Positions 52,833-61,297 of a DNA stretch of 64,000 bases are shown here, piece by piece. Origin of the DNA: Myceligenerans salitolerans (GTDB lineage: Bacteria; Actinomycetota; Actinomycetes; Actinomycetales; Cellulomonadaceae); assembly GCF_017349295.1 (NCBI RefSeq), contig NZ_JAFMPK010000047.1, positions 785,114 through 849,113 of the forward strand, read 5' to 3'. How positions within the stretch are numbered: the first letter of the stretch is position 1; each line of letters starts with the position of its first letter. A model generated the notes under the pieces. It was not told the DNA's origin, made no database searches, and saw nothing but the letters and a program-made list of their open reading frames with translations. Position numbers and translations under genes: made by a program.

Positions 52833-53599
52833 CGCACAGATAGGACGTGGCACGGCAGGCCCGGATCCACTCCGGGCCTGCTCATGTCCGGCAACCGGAG
52901 CCTACGCGACGCCGCACTCCCCCGCCGCCGCAGATACCACTCCACCACCACCAGATTCGGCACCCAGCACAAGAACGGCACGATCACATACGCCTGCTCG
53001 AACGCGACCCCCGCAGGAACCCCGGCCAAACCTTGCGCCCCCATCAGCACCCCCAACCACAGCCGCAACATCACCGCCGCATAAGTAAGGGCGAACCCCC
53101 GAACCATCCACCGCCGGTGCGTCGCCACGTCCCCACGCCGGATCGCCAGGAACCCCAGCACGGGAAACACCACCCACAGCGCCCCCAGCACCCCGAACCC
53201 GGCCGTACCCACGGCCCCGGCCGCGTTCACGGTGGCCAGCACCATCCCCGACACCCCACCCACGATCATGGCCACGATCACGACCCGCCCCACGACGCGG
53301 TGCAGCCGCGGCACCCGCGCCCGCACCCACGCGGCAAGCTGCAGCGGCGACAGCCCGAGCGCGATCCCGCCCGCCACCATGTGGACGTAGAGCGCCACCC
53401 GGATCCCCGCCGGCCGCGAGACGTAGTTCCCGGCGAGCCCGCCGCCCTCCCCCGCAAGCGAGGACAGCGAACTCGTGAGATACGGGAACGGCGCGAACAC
53501 CGCGAGCGCGACGGACGTGAGGGCGAACCAGACCCACCACCCGCGAGCCCGGCGGGCAGACCGGCGGGCAGATCGGGGACGTTCGAGGTCAACGGACAT
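52733..53599 (-). CDS. DUF2306 membrane protein, 3' end overlapping the Ltp gene
   Basis: A 288-aa protein with about six membrane helices. The DUF2306 region shows ALYVHMVAGGIALGLSPLQL and RVPRLHRVVGRVVIVAMIVGG, then GDVATHRRWMVRGFALTYAAVMLRL. The family part ends near residue 235 (VEWYLRRRG). The remaining 50 residues run through a hairpin terminator and 100 bp antisense into the Ltp gene, with no resemblance to the family, so they look like a read-through extension after loss of the original stop. Confidence 0.82.
   Translation of the reverse strand: MSVDLERPRSARRSARRARGWWVWFALTSVALAVFAPFPYLTSSLSSLAGEGGGLAGNYVSRPAGIRVALYVHMVAGGIALGLSPLQLAAWVRARVPRLHRVVGRVVIVAMIVGGVSGMVLATVNAAGAVGTAGFGVLGALWVVFPVLGFLAIRRGDVATHRRWMVRGFALTYAAVMLRLWLGVLMGAQGLAGVPAGVAFEQAYVIVPFLCWVPNLVVVEWYLRRRGSAASRRLRLPDMSRPGVDPGLPCHVLSVRQSPTESAPCAACSGVKPSNSSWSMSPERENEE
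52855..52881 (+). terminator. hairpin terminator of the DUF4190-Ltp gene
   Basis: GCAGGCCCGGA-TCCAC-TCCGGGCCTGC: perfect 11-bp stem, 22 bp after the Ltp stop codon. It lies inside the 3' part of the convergent DUF2306 reading frame. Confidence 0.75.
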
Positions 53600-53789
53600 G
53601 AGACGGCTCCAGGAGGACGGGGGGACGACGCCTCACACGCTAGGAGCGCCACGCCGTCGGGCGCGCCCTCCGGCCGGGTCGACCGTGCGCCCTCGTGCGA
53701 GGGAGCGCCCCTACCCCACGCGGGGGATATTGGGCCGACCACCTGCCCCGACCCTGGCGGCCACGGTCCGGCGTATCGCAGGATGCAGC

Positions 53790-54974
53790 ATGCGACCAGG
53801 CCGCGACGACCCGCCCCACGCCGAGGACCAGCTCCCCGATCCGGCCCGCCGTCAGCGCCCCACGTGGGTCGTCGCGGCGTTCGCCCTCGCGATGGTCATC
53901 CTCCTCACCGGGCTCGGGCCCCTCGCGCCCGTGGACGTGGAGTACCGGGAACCTGACGTGTTCGGCGTGGCCCTCGTCGTCGCCTCGGTGCTCGCGCTGG
54001 CCGGCCTGCGCCGGGCACCGCTCGCGGTCCTCGCGTTCTGCAGCGCGGTCGTGGTCGTCAACACCGTTGCCGGCTACACGGTCGCCGCCGTGCAGTGGCC
54101 GGTCTGGATCGCGCTCTACGCCTGCTTCGCCAGCCCGAGTCGCGGGTCGCGCATCCCGGCGGTCGTCATCACCGGGCTCGGCGTGGCCGGCTACGCCGTG
54201 TTCTCCCCCGCCCCGGCGTCGGTGCAGGAGGCCGCGAGCATCACGCTCTGCGTGCTCTTCGCGATGATCGCGGGCGAGGTGGTGCTCGCGCGTCGCGTCC
54301 GGGAGGAGGCGGTCGAGGCACGGCTGAGGAGCGAGCGCCGCGAGCGCGCCGCCCAGGCGGAACGTGCCGTCGAGGCCGAGCGTGCCCGGTGGGCGCGGGA
54401 CCTGCACGACGCGCTCGGGCACGCCGTCAACGTGATGGTGCTGCAGGCGGGGGTGGCGCGCCGCGTGTTCGACGACAACCCCGCCTTCGCACTCCAGGCG
54501 CTGGGTCACGTCGAGACGGTGGGCCGGGAGGCCCTGCAGCGTCTCGACCTGCTGCTGCGCGCCGACCCGGACGACGACGGCGACGGCGCCGCGGCCGATC
54601 TGCCGTCCCTCGTGGAACGGGTCCGCGCCACCGGCCGGGAGGTCCACCTCGACCTGTCCCGGCTCGACCTCGGTCCCGGCACCTCACGCACCCTCGATCT
54701 CATCGTCCAGGAGGCGCTGACGAACGCGCTCAAGCACGCCACGGGACCGATCCAGGTCACCGTCGCCGAGGACGACGGCCGGGTGGTGGCCGAGGTGCGC
54801 AGCACGGGCGTCCGTCCCGCGCCGCCGGGCCACGTGCCCGGGCACGGGCTGGCGAACATGCGCGAGCGCGCCCGCCTCGAGGGCGGCACGTTCGAGGCGG
54901 GCCCCGACGACGACGGGTTCCGGGTCCGTGCCACGCTCCCCCTGCGCAAGCCCGTCGAGGGGGTGGCCTCGTGA
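53790..54974 (+). CDS. sensor histidine kinase (HisKA_3)
   Basis: A 394-aa kinase. Helices lie at about 30-170 (WVVAAFALAMVILLTGLGPL, VFGVALVVASVLALAGL, VLAFCSAVVVVNTVAGYTV), followed by a coiled coil of Arg/Glu (RLRSERRERAAQAERAVEAERARW) and the phosphoacceptor in WARDLHDALGHAVNVMVLQAGVARR. The HATPase domain has QEALTNALKHATG and GHGLANMRERARL. I use ATG 53790, preceded by AGGA. It overlaps its response regulator by four bases and is divergent from the DUF2306 gene. Confidence 0.88.
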   Translation: MRPGRDDPPHAEDQLPDPARRQRPTWVVAAFALAMVILLTGLGPLAPVDVEYREPDVFGVALVVASVLALAGLRRAPLAVLAFCSAVVVVNTVAGYTVAAVQWPVWIALYACFASPSRGSRIPAVVITGLGVAGYAVFSPAPASVQEAASITLCVLFAMIAGEVVLARRVREEAVEARLRSERRERAAQAERAVEAERARWARDLHDALGHAVNVMVLQAGVARRVFDDNPAFALQALGHVETVGREALQRLDLLLRADPDDDGDGAAADLPSLVERVRATGREVHLDLSRLDLGPGTSRTLDLIVQEALTNALKHATGPIQVTVAEDDGRVVAEVRSTGVRPAPPGHVPGHGLANMRERARLEGGTFEAGPDDDGFRVRATLPLRKPVEGVAS

Positions 54975-55612
54975 CCACCGTGCTGCTCGTGGACGACGAC
55001 GCCCTCGTCCGCGGCGGTCTCCGGGCCCTCCTGGACGCCGAACCCGGTCTCACCGTCGCGGGCGAGGCCTCCGACGGCGCGGCGGGCGTCGAGCTCGCCC
55101 GGCGTCTGCGGCCCGACGTCGTCGTCATGGACATCCGCATGCCCGGCCGGGACGGGGCCTCCGCGACCCGGGAGATCGTCTCCTGGGCCGCGCCGCGGCC
55201 CGCGGTCCTCGTGCTGACCACCTTCGATCTCGACGATGTCGTCGACGACGCGATCTCCGCCGGCGCCGACGGGTTCCTCCTCAAGCGCGCCACCCCCGAC
55301 GAGCTCGTCGCCGGGATCCGCACCGTCGCCGCGGGCGACGCGCTCCTGTCGCCGGCCGTCACGCGCCGCCTCTTTCGCCTCCATGCCCGACGACGGCCCG
55401 CCGACGACGACGTCGCCCTCACCGGGCGTGAGGCCGACGTGCTGCGGGAACTCGCGGCGGGCCGGACGACCACCGAGATCGCCGGCGCCATGTTCATCTC
55501 CTCCGAGACGGTCCGCACGCACGTCAAGCACCTCCTGGCGAAGCTCGGTGCGCGGGACCGCACCCAGGCCGTGGTCTGGGCGTACCGGAGCGGCTTCATG
55601 GATCGGGCGTAG
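54971..55612 (+). CDS. LuxR/NarL family response regulator
   Basis: A 213-aa regulator. The receiver is at about 1-125 (TVLLVDDDALVRGGLRALL; phosphoacceptor Asp in VVVMDIRMPGRDG; Lys in FLLKRATPDE). The LuxR HTH is at about 145-205 (LTGREADVLRELAAGRTTTEIAGAMFISSETVRTHVKHLLAKLG). The GTG at 54971 overlaps the kinase stop (GTGA), giving coupled translation. Confidence 0.92.
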   Translation: MTTVLLVDDDALVRGGLRALLDAEPGLTVAGEASDGAAGVELARRLRPDVVVMDIRMPGRDGASATREIVSWAAPRPAVLVLTTFDLDDVVDDAISAGADGFLLKRATPDELVAGIRTVAAGDALLSPAVTRRLFRLHARRRPADDDVALTGREADVLRELAAGRTTTEIAGAMFISSETVRTHVKHLLAKLGARDRTQAVVWAYRSGFMDRA

Positions 55613-55702
55613 AGCGGCGAGGCGGCGTCGGCCCCGACACGAAGCGCCCGAGACGACGGCGGCCCGGCAGATCCGGCCGGGACTCCGGGCCTTGCTCGCG
55701 TC

Positions 55703-55736
55703 AGATCGGTCGTTCTAAAATCAGATCGTGCGTTCT
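55703..55736 (+). promoter_or_regulatory. two TetR boxes around a leaderless promoter
   Basis: AGATCGGTCGTTCT (55703-55716) and AGATCGTGCGTTCT (55723-55736) are repeated with a 20-bp period. TAAAAT (55716-55721), between them, is a good -10 and ends six bases before the GTG start, so the second box overlaps the start codon. This suggests autorepression of the tetR-led operon. Confidence 0.75.
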
Positions 55737-56369
55737 GAACCCGCGGCCTCTCCGGGCGATCCGGCGTCGGCGTCGTCCCGGTCGTTCATCGAGACGGCTC
55801 GCCGCAGGCAGCTGATCGACGCGGCCGTGGCGACGGTGAACGGGGTCGGGTACCACCGGGCGTCCCTGGCGGAGATCGGGAAGCGGGCCGGCATCGTCAA
55901 GAGCGCGATCGGGTACTACTTCTCCTCGAAGGAAGCACTGCTGCTCGAACTCGTCCAGGAGGCGTTCGCCGCCCTGGGCGAGAGCGCCCTCGACGCGGTG
56001 TCGGGCCACGAGTGCGCCACCGCCCGCCTTCGCGCCTACTCGGAGGCGTACCTCGCGCACGTCGACACCCACCGCCACGCGATCGCCGCGGCCGTCGAGA
56101 TCGTGGTGTCACACCGCACCGCCGACGGCACTCCCCTGTACCTCGTCGAGGACGAGGAGGACACCGCGCTGCTGCGCAGCATCCTGACCACCGGGATGGA
56201 GGACGGCAGCTTCCTGCGCATGCCGCTCGGAGTTGCCACCGGCCTCGTCGAGGCCGTGCTGGACCGCGCGATCACCGTCGTCCAGCGTGACCCCCGCGCC
56301 GACCTGGGCGACCTGCGCGCGCACGCGGTCCCCTTCCTGCTCCGCTCCCTGGGGGCGGGCGATGAGTGA
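55728..56369 (+). CDS. TetR/AcrR family regulator heading an operon
   Basis: A 213-aa TetR protein. The HTH is at about residues 28-72 (VGYHRASLAEIGKRAGIVKSAIGYYFSSKEALLLELV). The C-terminal ligand domain is helical (LRAYSEAYLAHVDTHRHAIAAAVEIV). The GTG 55728 start fits a leaderless transcript from TAAAAT seven bases upstream. It overlaps the next gene by eight bases, so it is co-transcribed with a TIM-barrel protein and a CPBP protease and probably regulates this set. Confidence 0.88.
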   Translation: MRSEPAASPGDPASASSRSFIETARRRQLIDAAVATVNGVGYHRASLAEIGKRAGIVKSAIGYYFSSKEALLLELVQEAFAALGESALDAVSGHECATARLRAYSEAYLAHVDTHRHAIAAAVEIVVSHRTADGTPLYLVEDEEDTALLRSILTTGMEDGSFLRMPLGVATGLVEAVLDRAITVVQRDPRADLGDLRAHAVPFLLRSLGAGDE

Positions 56370-57363
56370 CCGGGTCCGCGGCATCGGCTACGACGCCGGA
56401 GTCGTGTACGAGAAGCATTTCCACAGCAACCCCCACTTCAGCGAGCAGCACGCGCGACGGGACTTCCGCGCCGTCCGTGAGGACCTCGGCTGCGACGCGG
56501 TGCTGGTCATGGCCACCGACCCGGACCACCTCGACGTCGCCGCCCGCTGCGCGGCGGACGAAGGGCTCGCCGTCTGGCTGCAGCCCCGCCCGTTCGACCG
56601 GCCCGCCGGCGAACTGGTGGAAGCCGTCCGGGCGGCCGCGACCACCGCCGAGGACCTCCGCACGGCCGGAGCCACCGCCGGGCTCGTCGTGGGCTGCGAA
56701 CTGACTCTGTCGACGCCGGGCATGCTCCCGGGCCCGACGTTCTGGACGCGCGGCATGCTGCTCACCCTCACGTTCCCGCTGCTGCCCCGGGCGAACCGCC
56801 GCCTGCGACGGCTGCTCGCCCAGCTCGTGGGCGAGGCACGGGAACGCTTCGCGGGCCCGGTCTCCTACGGCGCCGGCGACTGGGAACGCCCTGACTGGTC
56901 GATCTTCGACGTCGTCGGCGCGGACCGCTATCGCGACGCCCGCAACACCTGGCGGTTCGAGGACGACATCCGGGCCCTCGCCGGCGCCGCCCACGCGCAC
57001 GGCAAGCCGGTGTACGTCTTCGAGTTCGGCACCTGCACCTACCGCGGCGCCGCGGAGAAGGCGTCGACGGCAGCCGGCGTGCTGGGCGGTCGCAAGGTGC
57101 CGACCGTCCCCCGCCGGCTCGTCCGTGACGAGCAGGAGCAGGCCGACTACCTCGTCGACCTGCTCGACCTCTTCGACCGCGCCGACGTCGACGGCACCTT
57201 CGTGTGGGGGTTCAGCGAGCCCGCGCTGACCACCTCCGACGAACCCGGCCGTGACCTCGACCTCGCCAGTTACGGCGTCGTCACGGCCCACGCCGACGGC
57301 ACCTGGACCCCCAAGCGCGCCTACCACGCCCTCGCGCGCCGACACCGAGAGGCCACACCATGA
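56362..57363 (+). CDS. TIM-barrel glycoside-hydrolase-like protein (often mis-named abortive infection protein)
   Basis: A 333-aa protein beginning MSDRVRGIGYDAGVVYEKHF, with alternating beta/alpha units of a TIM barrel. Two glutamates lie at strand ends in GLVVGCELTLSTPG (about residue 115) and VYVFEFGTCTYRGA (about 220), the pattern of retaining glycosidases. FVWGFSEPAL and WTPKRAYHALA close the barrel. Databases carry such proteins as abortive infection proteins without evidence, so I do not use that name. The ATG overlaps the tetR stop; the stop overlaps the CPBP gene (ATGA). Confidence 0.72.
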   Translation: MSDRVRGIGYDAGVVYEKHFHSNPHFSEQHARRDFRAVREDLGCDAVLVMATDPDHLDVAARCAADEGLAVWLQPRPFDRPAGELVEAVRAAATTAEDLRTAGATAGLVVGCELTLSTPGMLPGPTFWTRGMLLTLTFPLLPRANRRLRRLLAQLVGEARERFAGPVSYGAGDWERPDWSIFDVVGADRYRDARNTWRFEDDIRALAGAAHAHGKPVYVFEFGTCTYRGAAEKASTAAGVLGGRKVPTVPRRLVRDEQEQADYLVDLLDLFDRADVDGTFVWGFSEPALTTSDEPGRDLDLASYGVVTAHADGTWTPKRAYHALARRHREATP

Positions 57364-58202
57364 CGACCTCGCACGTCTCACCGACACACCGGATCGTGTC
57401 CGCCGCATGGCGGATCGCCGTCGCCGTCCTCGCGCTCGGCGCGGGCCTCGTTCTCCTCATGGTGGTCGTACCTGCCGGACCCGATCCCTCCGACCCCAGG
57501 ACCCTGGCGACGAGGATCAGCGGGGGCATCATGCTCACCGGCCTTGCGTTCGGTGTGACCGCGGTCCTGGTCGGCCGGTCCGGCGACAAGCGCCTGCGGG
57601 AGGCCGGGCTGGGGACCGGGAGCGCCCGCGACAACTGGCGGCTCGCCCTGTGGGGCGCACTCGTGTGGCTCGTCCCGTCGGCCGCCACGTTCGCCGCGCT
57701 CGCGCTCGCCGGCGCATCGATCTCCGTGACCGTGCCCGCGCCGGAGCTCGCGCGGACCGTGGTGCTGCTCCTGCTCGCGGTGCTGCTCGCCGAGGCGGTC
57801 CCCGAGGAGTTGGTGTTCCGTGGCTACGTCACGACCGTGCTGGGATCGGTCACCCGCGGGTGGTGGGTCATCACGACCCAGGCCGTGCTGTTCACCCTCT
57901 TCGCCGGCCTGCTGCGGCAGCACTGGAATCCCATGGACCTCTCCCTCTTCTTCGCGATGGGGATCGGGTTCGGATACCTCCGCATGATCACGGGGTCGGT
58001 GTGGATGCCCGTCGGCTTCCACACGGCGTTCCAGACCGGCTCGCAACTCGTCCTCACCCACGATGCCGTGGAGTTCGCCGGCGGCCAGCTCGCGGGCATG
58101 CTCGCCCTCGGCGCCGTCCCCTTCGCCGTCGCCGCCGTCGCCGTCTCCACCACGGGCATCCCCCGCTTCGTCACGCCTCCTCGGCGACCGCACGACGGGT
58201 AG
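57360..58202 (+). CDS. CPBP family intramembrane metalloprotease
   Basis: A 280-aa membrane protein with about eight helices. The catalytic glutamate pair is AEAVPEELVFRGYVTTVLG (EExxxR, about residues 147-152). Further conserved residues are seen in VLFTLFAGLL and VGFHTAFQ. CPBP/Abi proteases cleave within membranes; in bacteria some process prenylated or peptide substrates, or give immunity to bacteriocins. The ATG overlaps the preceding stop by four bases, so it is the last gene of the TetR-led operon. Confidence 0.87.
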   Translation: MTTSHVSPTHRIVSAAWRIAVAVLALGAGLVLLMVVVPAGPDPSDPRTLATRISGGIMLTGLAFGVTAVLVGRSGDKRLREAGLGTGSARDNWRLALWGALVWLVPSAATFAALALAGASISVTVPAPELARTVVLLLLAVLLAEAVPEELVFRGYVTTVLGSVTRGWWVITTQAVLFTLFAGLLRQHWNPMDLSLFFAMGIGFGYLRMITGSVWMPVGFHTAFQTGSQLVLTHDAVEFAGGQLAGMLALGAVPFAVAAVAVSTTGIPRFVTPPRRPHDG

Positions 58203-58650
58203 GGCGGGCAAGCCGGGGCGCCGCCGGAACGTCACGGTGCGAGCGTGCGCATCGGAATGACGTCGACTCCGTCCGCTGCCATGACCACACCGGCCAGGGC
58301 GCGACGCCGTCGGACTGGTTCTGGCTCGCTGGCTGCGCCGTCGGGATCGGGATGTTCTTCCTGTGGCGGTCGCTCAACCCCGGTCCGTTCGTCGAGGCGC
58401 TCCTCGCCTGACGGGACGAAGAAGCGCACCACGGAATCTCAGGCCATCGCCTCCTCACACGGACCCACCGCCCGCCGACTTGCGTACCCCTGCATCATGA
58501 CCGCGTTGGCCGACTGGACACGCCCTCTGCGGCTTCGGGCCGCCGCGCCGTCCCTGACCGGACTCGACCTCCCCCGGCCTGGTCGGCCGACAGCCGCTGA
58601 GAGCAGGGTGCCGGATGCCGGCGGGCCCGGTCAGCTGCGCTGTGAGGGGC
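58203..58650. other. intergenic stretch with a possible degraded small membrane ORF
   Basis: 448 bp between the CPBP gene and the convergent ABM-like gene. One frame ends in a 33-residue segment, SDWFWLAGCAVGIGMFFLWR and then SLNPGPFVEALLA (stop at 58411), that looks like a real membrane helix. It has no start codon in its own frame; the nearest ATG (58281) is in another frame. I see nothing else here. Confidence 0.4.
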
Positions 58651-58983
58651 CTACACGGGACGCGTGTCCTCCGGCGTCAGGAGGGTGTCGTAGTGGGCGG
58701 ACCGCTCGTCGAACCGCGCCAGGACGGCCCGCGCCTCGGCAGGGACGTGCGCGACCTCGTAGTCGTCGCCGACGAACTCGCGAACGGCGTCGAGCGAGTC
58801 GAACAGCATGATGGTGGAGAACTCGACCTCACCGCCGTCGAGCGGACGACGGAGCAGGTAGGCGCCGTGGTAGCCGGCGAGGTTCCGCTCGGCGATGGCG
58901 GGCAGCACGCGAGTGCTGACGATCGACTCGTAGGCGTCGGCGTTCTCGGGGGTGGTCCATCCCCGCCAGATTCGAACGATCAT
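58651..58983 (-). CDS. antibiotic biosynthesis monooxygenase-like (ABM fold) protein
   Basis: A 110-aa protein with a ferredoxin-like ABM pattern: MIVRIWRGWTTPENADAYES, VLPAIAERNLAGYHGAYLLRR and VEFSTIMLFDSLDAVREFVG. Such small dimeric proteins range from haem-degrading to cofactor-free oxygenases, and many have no known activity. The ATG at 58983 starts the fold cleanly. Stand-alone, divergent from the YchJ-like gene. Confidence 0.8.
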   Translation of the reverse strand: MIVRIWRGWTTPENADAYESIVSTRVLPAIAERNLAGYHGAYLLRRPLDGGEVEFSTIMLFDSLDAVREFVGDDYEVAHVPAEARAVLARFDERSAHYDTLLTPEDTRPV

Positions 58984-59153
58984 GTCGGCAGTCCAGCATG
59001 CCCGGCACCTGCCGCTCAAGCAGATTGACGGCCTCTCCCGCCACCAGGACGGAGCGAACACGCGCCGGCGGACGCGCCGGGGCATCCGTCCAGATCCGGC
59101 GGGCCGATCTCCCACTCGAACCACACCCCCGGGCCGGGACGAGGATGGTCCTC

Positions 59154-59543
59154 ATGGACGACTCCGCACGCTGCCCCTGCCTGTCCGGCGAGCCCTACGG
59201 ATCCTGCTGCGGCAGGTACCACCGCGGCACGGGGAACCCGGCCCCGACCGCGGAGGCCCTGATGCGGTCGCGCTACGCGGCTTTCGCCGTCGGCGACGCC
59301 GGCTATCTGCTCGCCACGTGGTCGCCGTCGTCCCGGCCGGACCGGCTCGACCTGGACGACGACGTCCGGTGGCAGCGCCTCGACGTCCTGCGCACCGAGG
59401 CGGGCGGTCCGTTCGACGACACGGGCGTGGTCGAGTTCGTCGCCCACTACCGCACGGCCGGCGGCCGCGGCCGCCTCCACGAGGTGAGCCGGTTCGAGAA
59501 ACTCGGCAAGCGCTGGTACTACGTGGACGGGCGGACGGCCTGA
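59154..59543 (+). CDS. YchJ-family protein with SEC-C zinc motif
   Basis: A 129-aa protein. The N-terminal cysteines CPCLSGEPYGSCCGRYH match the SEC-C zinc-binding motif. The rest is an NTF2-like domain (LMRSRYAAFAVGDAGYLLATWSPSSRP, VVEFVAHYRTAGGRGRLHEVSRFEKLGKRWYYVDG), as in YchJ/UPF0225 proteins. The function is unknown. The ATG at 59154 has GAGG nine bases upstream; ATG 59145 is possible. Confidence 0.87.
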   Translation: MDDSARCPCLSGEPYGSCCGRYHRGTGNPAPTAEALMRSRYAAFAVGDAGYLLATWSPSSRPDRLDLDDDVRWQRLDVLRTEAGGPFDDTGVVEFVAHYRTAGGRGRLHEVSRFEKLGKRWYYVDGRTA

Positions 59544-59618
59544 GTCCGCTCGCCGGAGCGAGCCGGGCCGGACGGCGTCGTCCCGCCGCCGGGTGCCGCG
59601 CCTCACCCGAGGGCTCAG

Positions 59619-59651
59619 CGAAGATGAACATCAGGTGAACAACGAACGAAC
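59619..59651 (-). promoter_or_regulatory. PHO box, three 11-bp direct repeats
   Basis: Read on the minus strand: GTTCGTTCGTT, GTTCACCTGAT, GTTCATCTTCG, directly contiguous. This matches the actinobacterial PhoP-binding pattern of 11-bp units starting GTTCA. It lies 61 bp upstream of the PiT phosphate transporter. Confidence 0.75.
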
Positions 59652-59711
59652 AGTGCTTCGGCTGCTGGCACATCGCCGTTCACCGAGGGTTTCAGCCCCG
59701 ATCATCGATCC

Positions 59712-61010
59712 GTGACCGAATCACTACTGCTCGCGCTCGTCGTCGTGACCGCGCTGGCGTTCGACTTCACGAACGGTTTCCACGACACGGGCAACGCGAT
59801 GGCCACCTCCATCGCGACGCGAGCCCTCAGGCCCCGGGCCGCCGTCCTGTTGTCCGCCGTCCTCAACCTCGTGGGCGCGTTCCTGTCGCTCGCCGTCGCG
59901 GCCACGATCGCCAAGGGGATCGTCGACGCCGGGGTCATCACCCTCCCGGTGGTCCTCGCCGGCCTGGTGGGCGGCATCGTGTGGAACCTCCTCACCTGGC
60001 TGCTCGGGATCCCGTCGAGTTCGTCGCACGCCCTCGTCGGCGGCATGGTGGGTGCCGTGCTGGCCGCGGTGGGCACGTCGGGCGTCCTGTGGACGGGCGT
60101 GGTGTCCAAGGTGCTGGTGCCGGCGCTTCTCGCGCCGGTCATCGCGATCCTCGTGGCCGGGCTCGGCACCTGGTCCGTCGCGAGGCTCACCCGAGGCGTC
60201 CCGCGGGACATCACCGACCGCGGATTCCGCTGGGGCCAGATCGGCTCCGCGTCGCTCGTCTCCCTGGCGCACGGCACCAACGACGCCCAGAAGTCCATGG
60301 GCATCATCCTGCTGGCGCTCATCGCGGGCGGCGCGGTGCCGGCCGACTCCGGCGTGCCCTTCTGGGTGATCCTGAGCTGTGCTCTGGCCATGGCGATCGG
60401 GACGTACATGGGCGGCTGGCGGGTCATCCGCACCCTCGGCAAGGGGCTGGTGGAGATCGACACCCGCCAGGGCATGGCCGCGGAGACCTCCTCGGCCGCC
60501 GTCATCCTGCTGTCCAGCCACTTCGGGTTCTCGCTCTCGACGACGCACGTCGCCACGGGCTCGGTGCTGGGCTCAGGCGTCGGGATGCCGGGCGCGACGG
60601 TGCGCTGGAGCGTCGCCGGGCGCATGTTCGCGGCCTGGGCCCTCACCCTGCCGGCCGCGGGGCTGGTCGGCGCGCTGTGTCACTGGCTCGAGTCCGCCAT
60701 CGGCGGCACCGCCGGCATCCTCGCGGTCCTGGCCGTGCTCGTCGCGTCCTCGGCCGCCATCTGGGTCGCGTCCCGCCGCAAGCCGGTGGACCACACCAAC
60801 GTCAACGAGACGTGGGACGACGACGCGGCTCCCGCGCCCCTGGCCGCCACGGCCGGCGAGGGCAGCGCCCTCACGACCGGCGACGGCGCCGAGGAGGACG
60901 AGGGCCGGACGCCGGCCCTGGCGGCGGCGTCACCCGCCGCCACGGGCGCCGACGCCATCGGATCCGGTACGACCGGCACCTACGCCACGACGACGGGAGA
61001 TGCCCGGTGA
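59712..61010 (+). CDS. pit: inorganic phosphate transporter, PiT family
   Basis: A 432-aa low-affinity phosphate/metal-phosphate symporter with about ten membrane helices. The PiT signatures are FDFTNGFHDTGNAMATSIATRAL (about residues 16-38) and SLAHGTNDAQKSMG (about 190). GIPSSSSHALVGG and SLSTTHVATGSVLG are the typical Ser-rich segments. The last 70 residues are a soluble acidic/Ala-rich tail. The start is GTG 59712. A PHO box upstream suggests PhoP control. Coupled to the next small gene (GTGA). Confidence 0.92.
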   Translation: MTESLLLALVVVTALAFDFTNGFHDTGNAMATSIATRALRPRAAVLLSAVLNLVGAFLSLAVAATIAKGIVDAGVITLPVVLAGLVGGIVWNLLTWLLGIPSSSSHALVGGMVGAVLAAVGTSGVLWTGVVSKVLVPALLAPVIAILVAGLGTWSVARLTRGVPRDITDRGFRWGQIGSASLVSLAHGTNDAQKSMGIILLALIAGGAVPADSGVPFWVILSCALAMAIGTYMGGWRVIRTLGKGLVEIDTRQGMAAETSSAAVILLSSHFGFSLSTTHVATGSVLGSGVGMPGATVRWSVAGRMFAAWALTLPAAGLVGALCHWLESAIGGTAGILAVLAVLVASSAAIWVASRRKPVDHTNVNETWDDDAAPAPLAATAGEGSALTTGDGAEEDEGRTPALAAASPAATGADAIGSGTTGTYATTTGDAR

Positions 61011-61294
61011 ACGCGTTCATCGAGTGGAGCGCCCTGGCCCAGGTCCTCGTCGCCGGGATACTGGTGGGGGCCGGCATCCCGGCACTGTTCGCGCTCGGCC
61101 TACGGCTCCTCGCCGGCGCCACGCCGCACCGCGCCGAGGCGGGAGCAACACGGGCACCCGGCGACATCGCGCAGGCGTCCGGAGCCGTGCCGCGGCCCGG
61201 ACCCGCTCGTCTGGCGAGCGCCGTCGCGTGCCTGGCCGTCGTCGTCGGGGCGGTCGTCACGGGCCTGGTCGTCGTGGTCTCGGGCGGGCACTGA
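61007..61294 (+). CDS. small membrane protein coupled to pit
   Basis: A 95-aa protein with two membrane helices (LAQVLVAGILVGAGIPALFALGLRLLA and AVACLAVVVGAVVTGLVVVV) joined by a short hydrophilic loop. The GTG at 61007 overlaps the pit stop codon by four bases. Similar small proteins follow pit genes in other actinobacteria, as far as I recall; a role as transporter accessory subunit is inference. Confidence 0.75.
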   Translation: MNAFIEWSALAQVLVAGILVGAGIPALFALGLRLLAGATPHRAEAGATRAPGDIAQASGAVPRPGPARLASAVACLAVVVGAVVTGLVVVVSGGH

Positions 61295-61297
61295 CCC

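Noticed and set aside
56362..57363. Abortive-infection gene
   Set aside because: The name is a database carry-over. The sequence looks like a TIM-barrel hydrolase, with no known Abi domain.
59724..60548. Long open frames antisense to the PiT gene
   Set aside because: PiT signatures on the plus strand are clear; the antisense proteins are charged low-complexity shadows.
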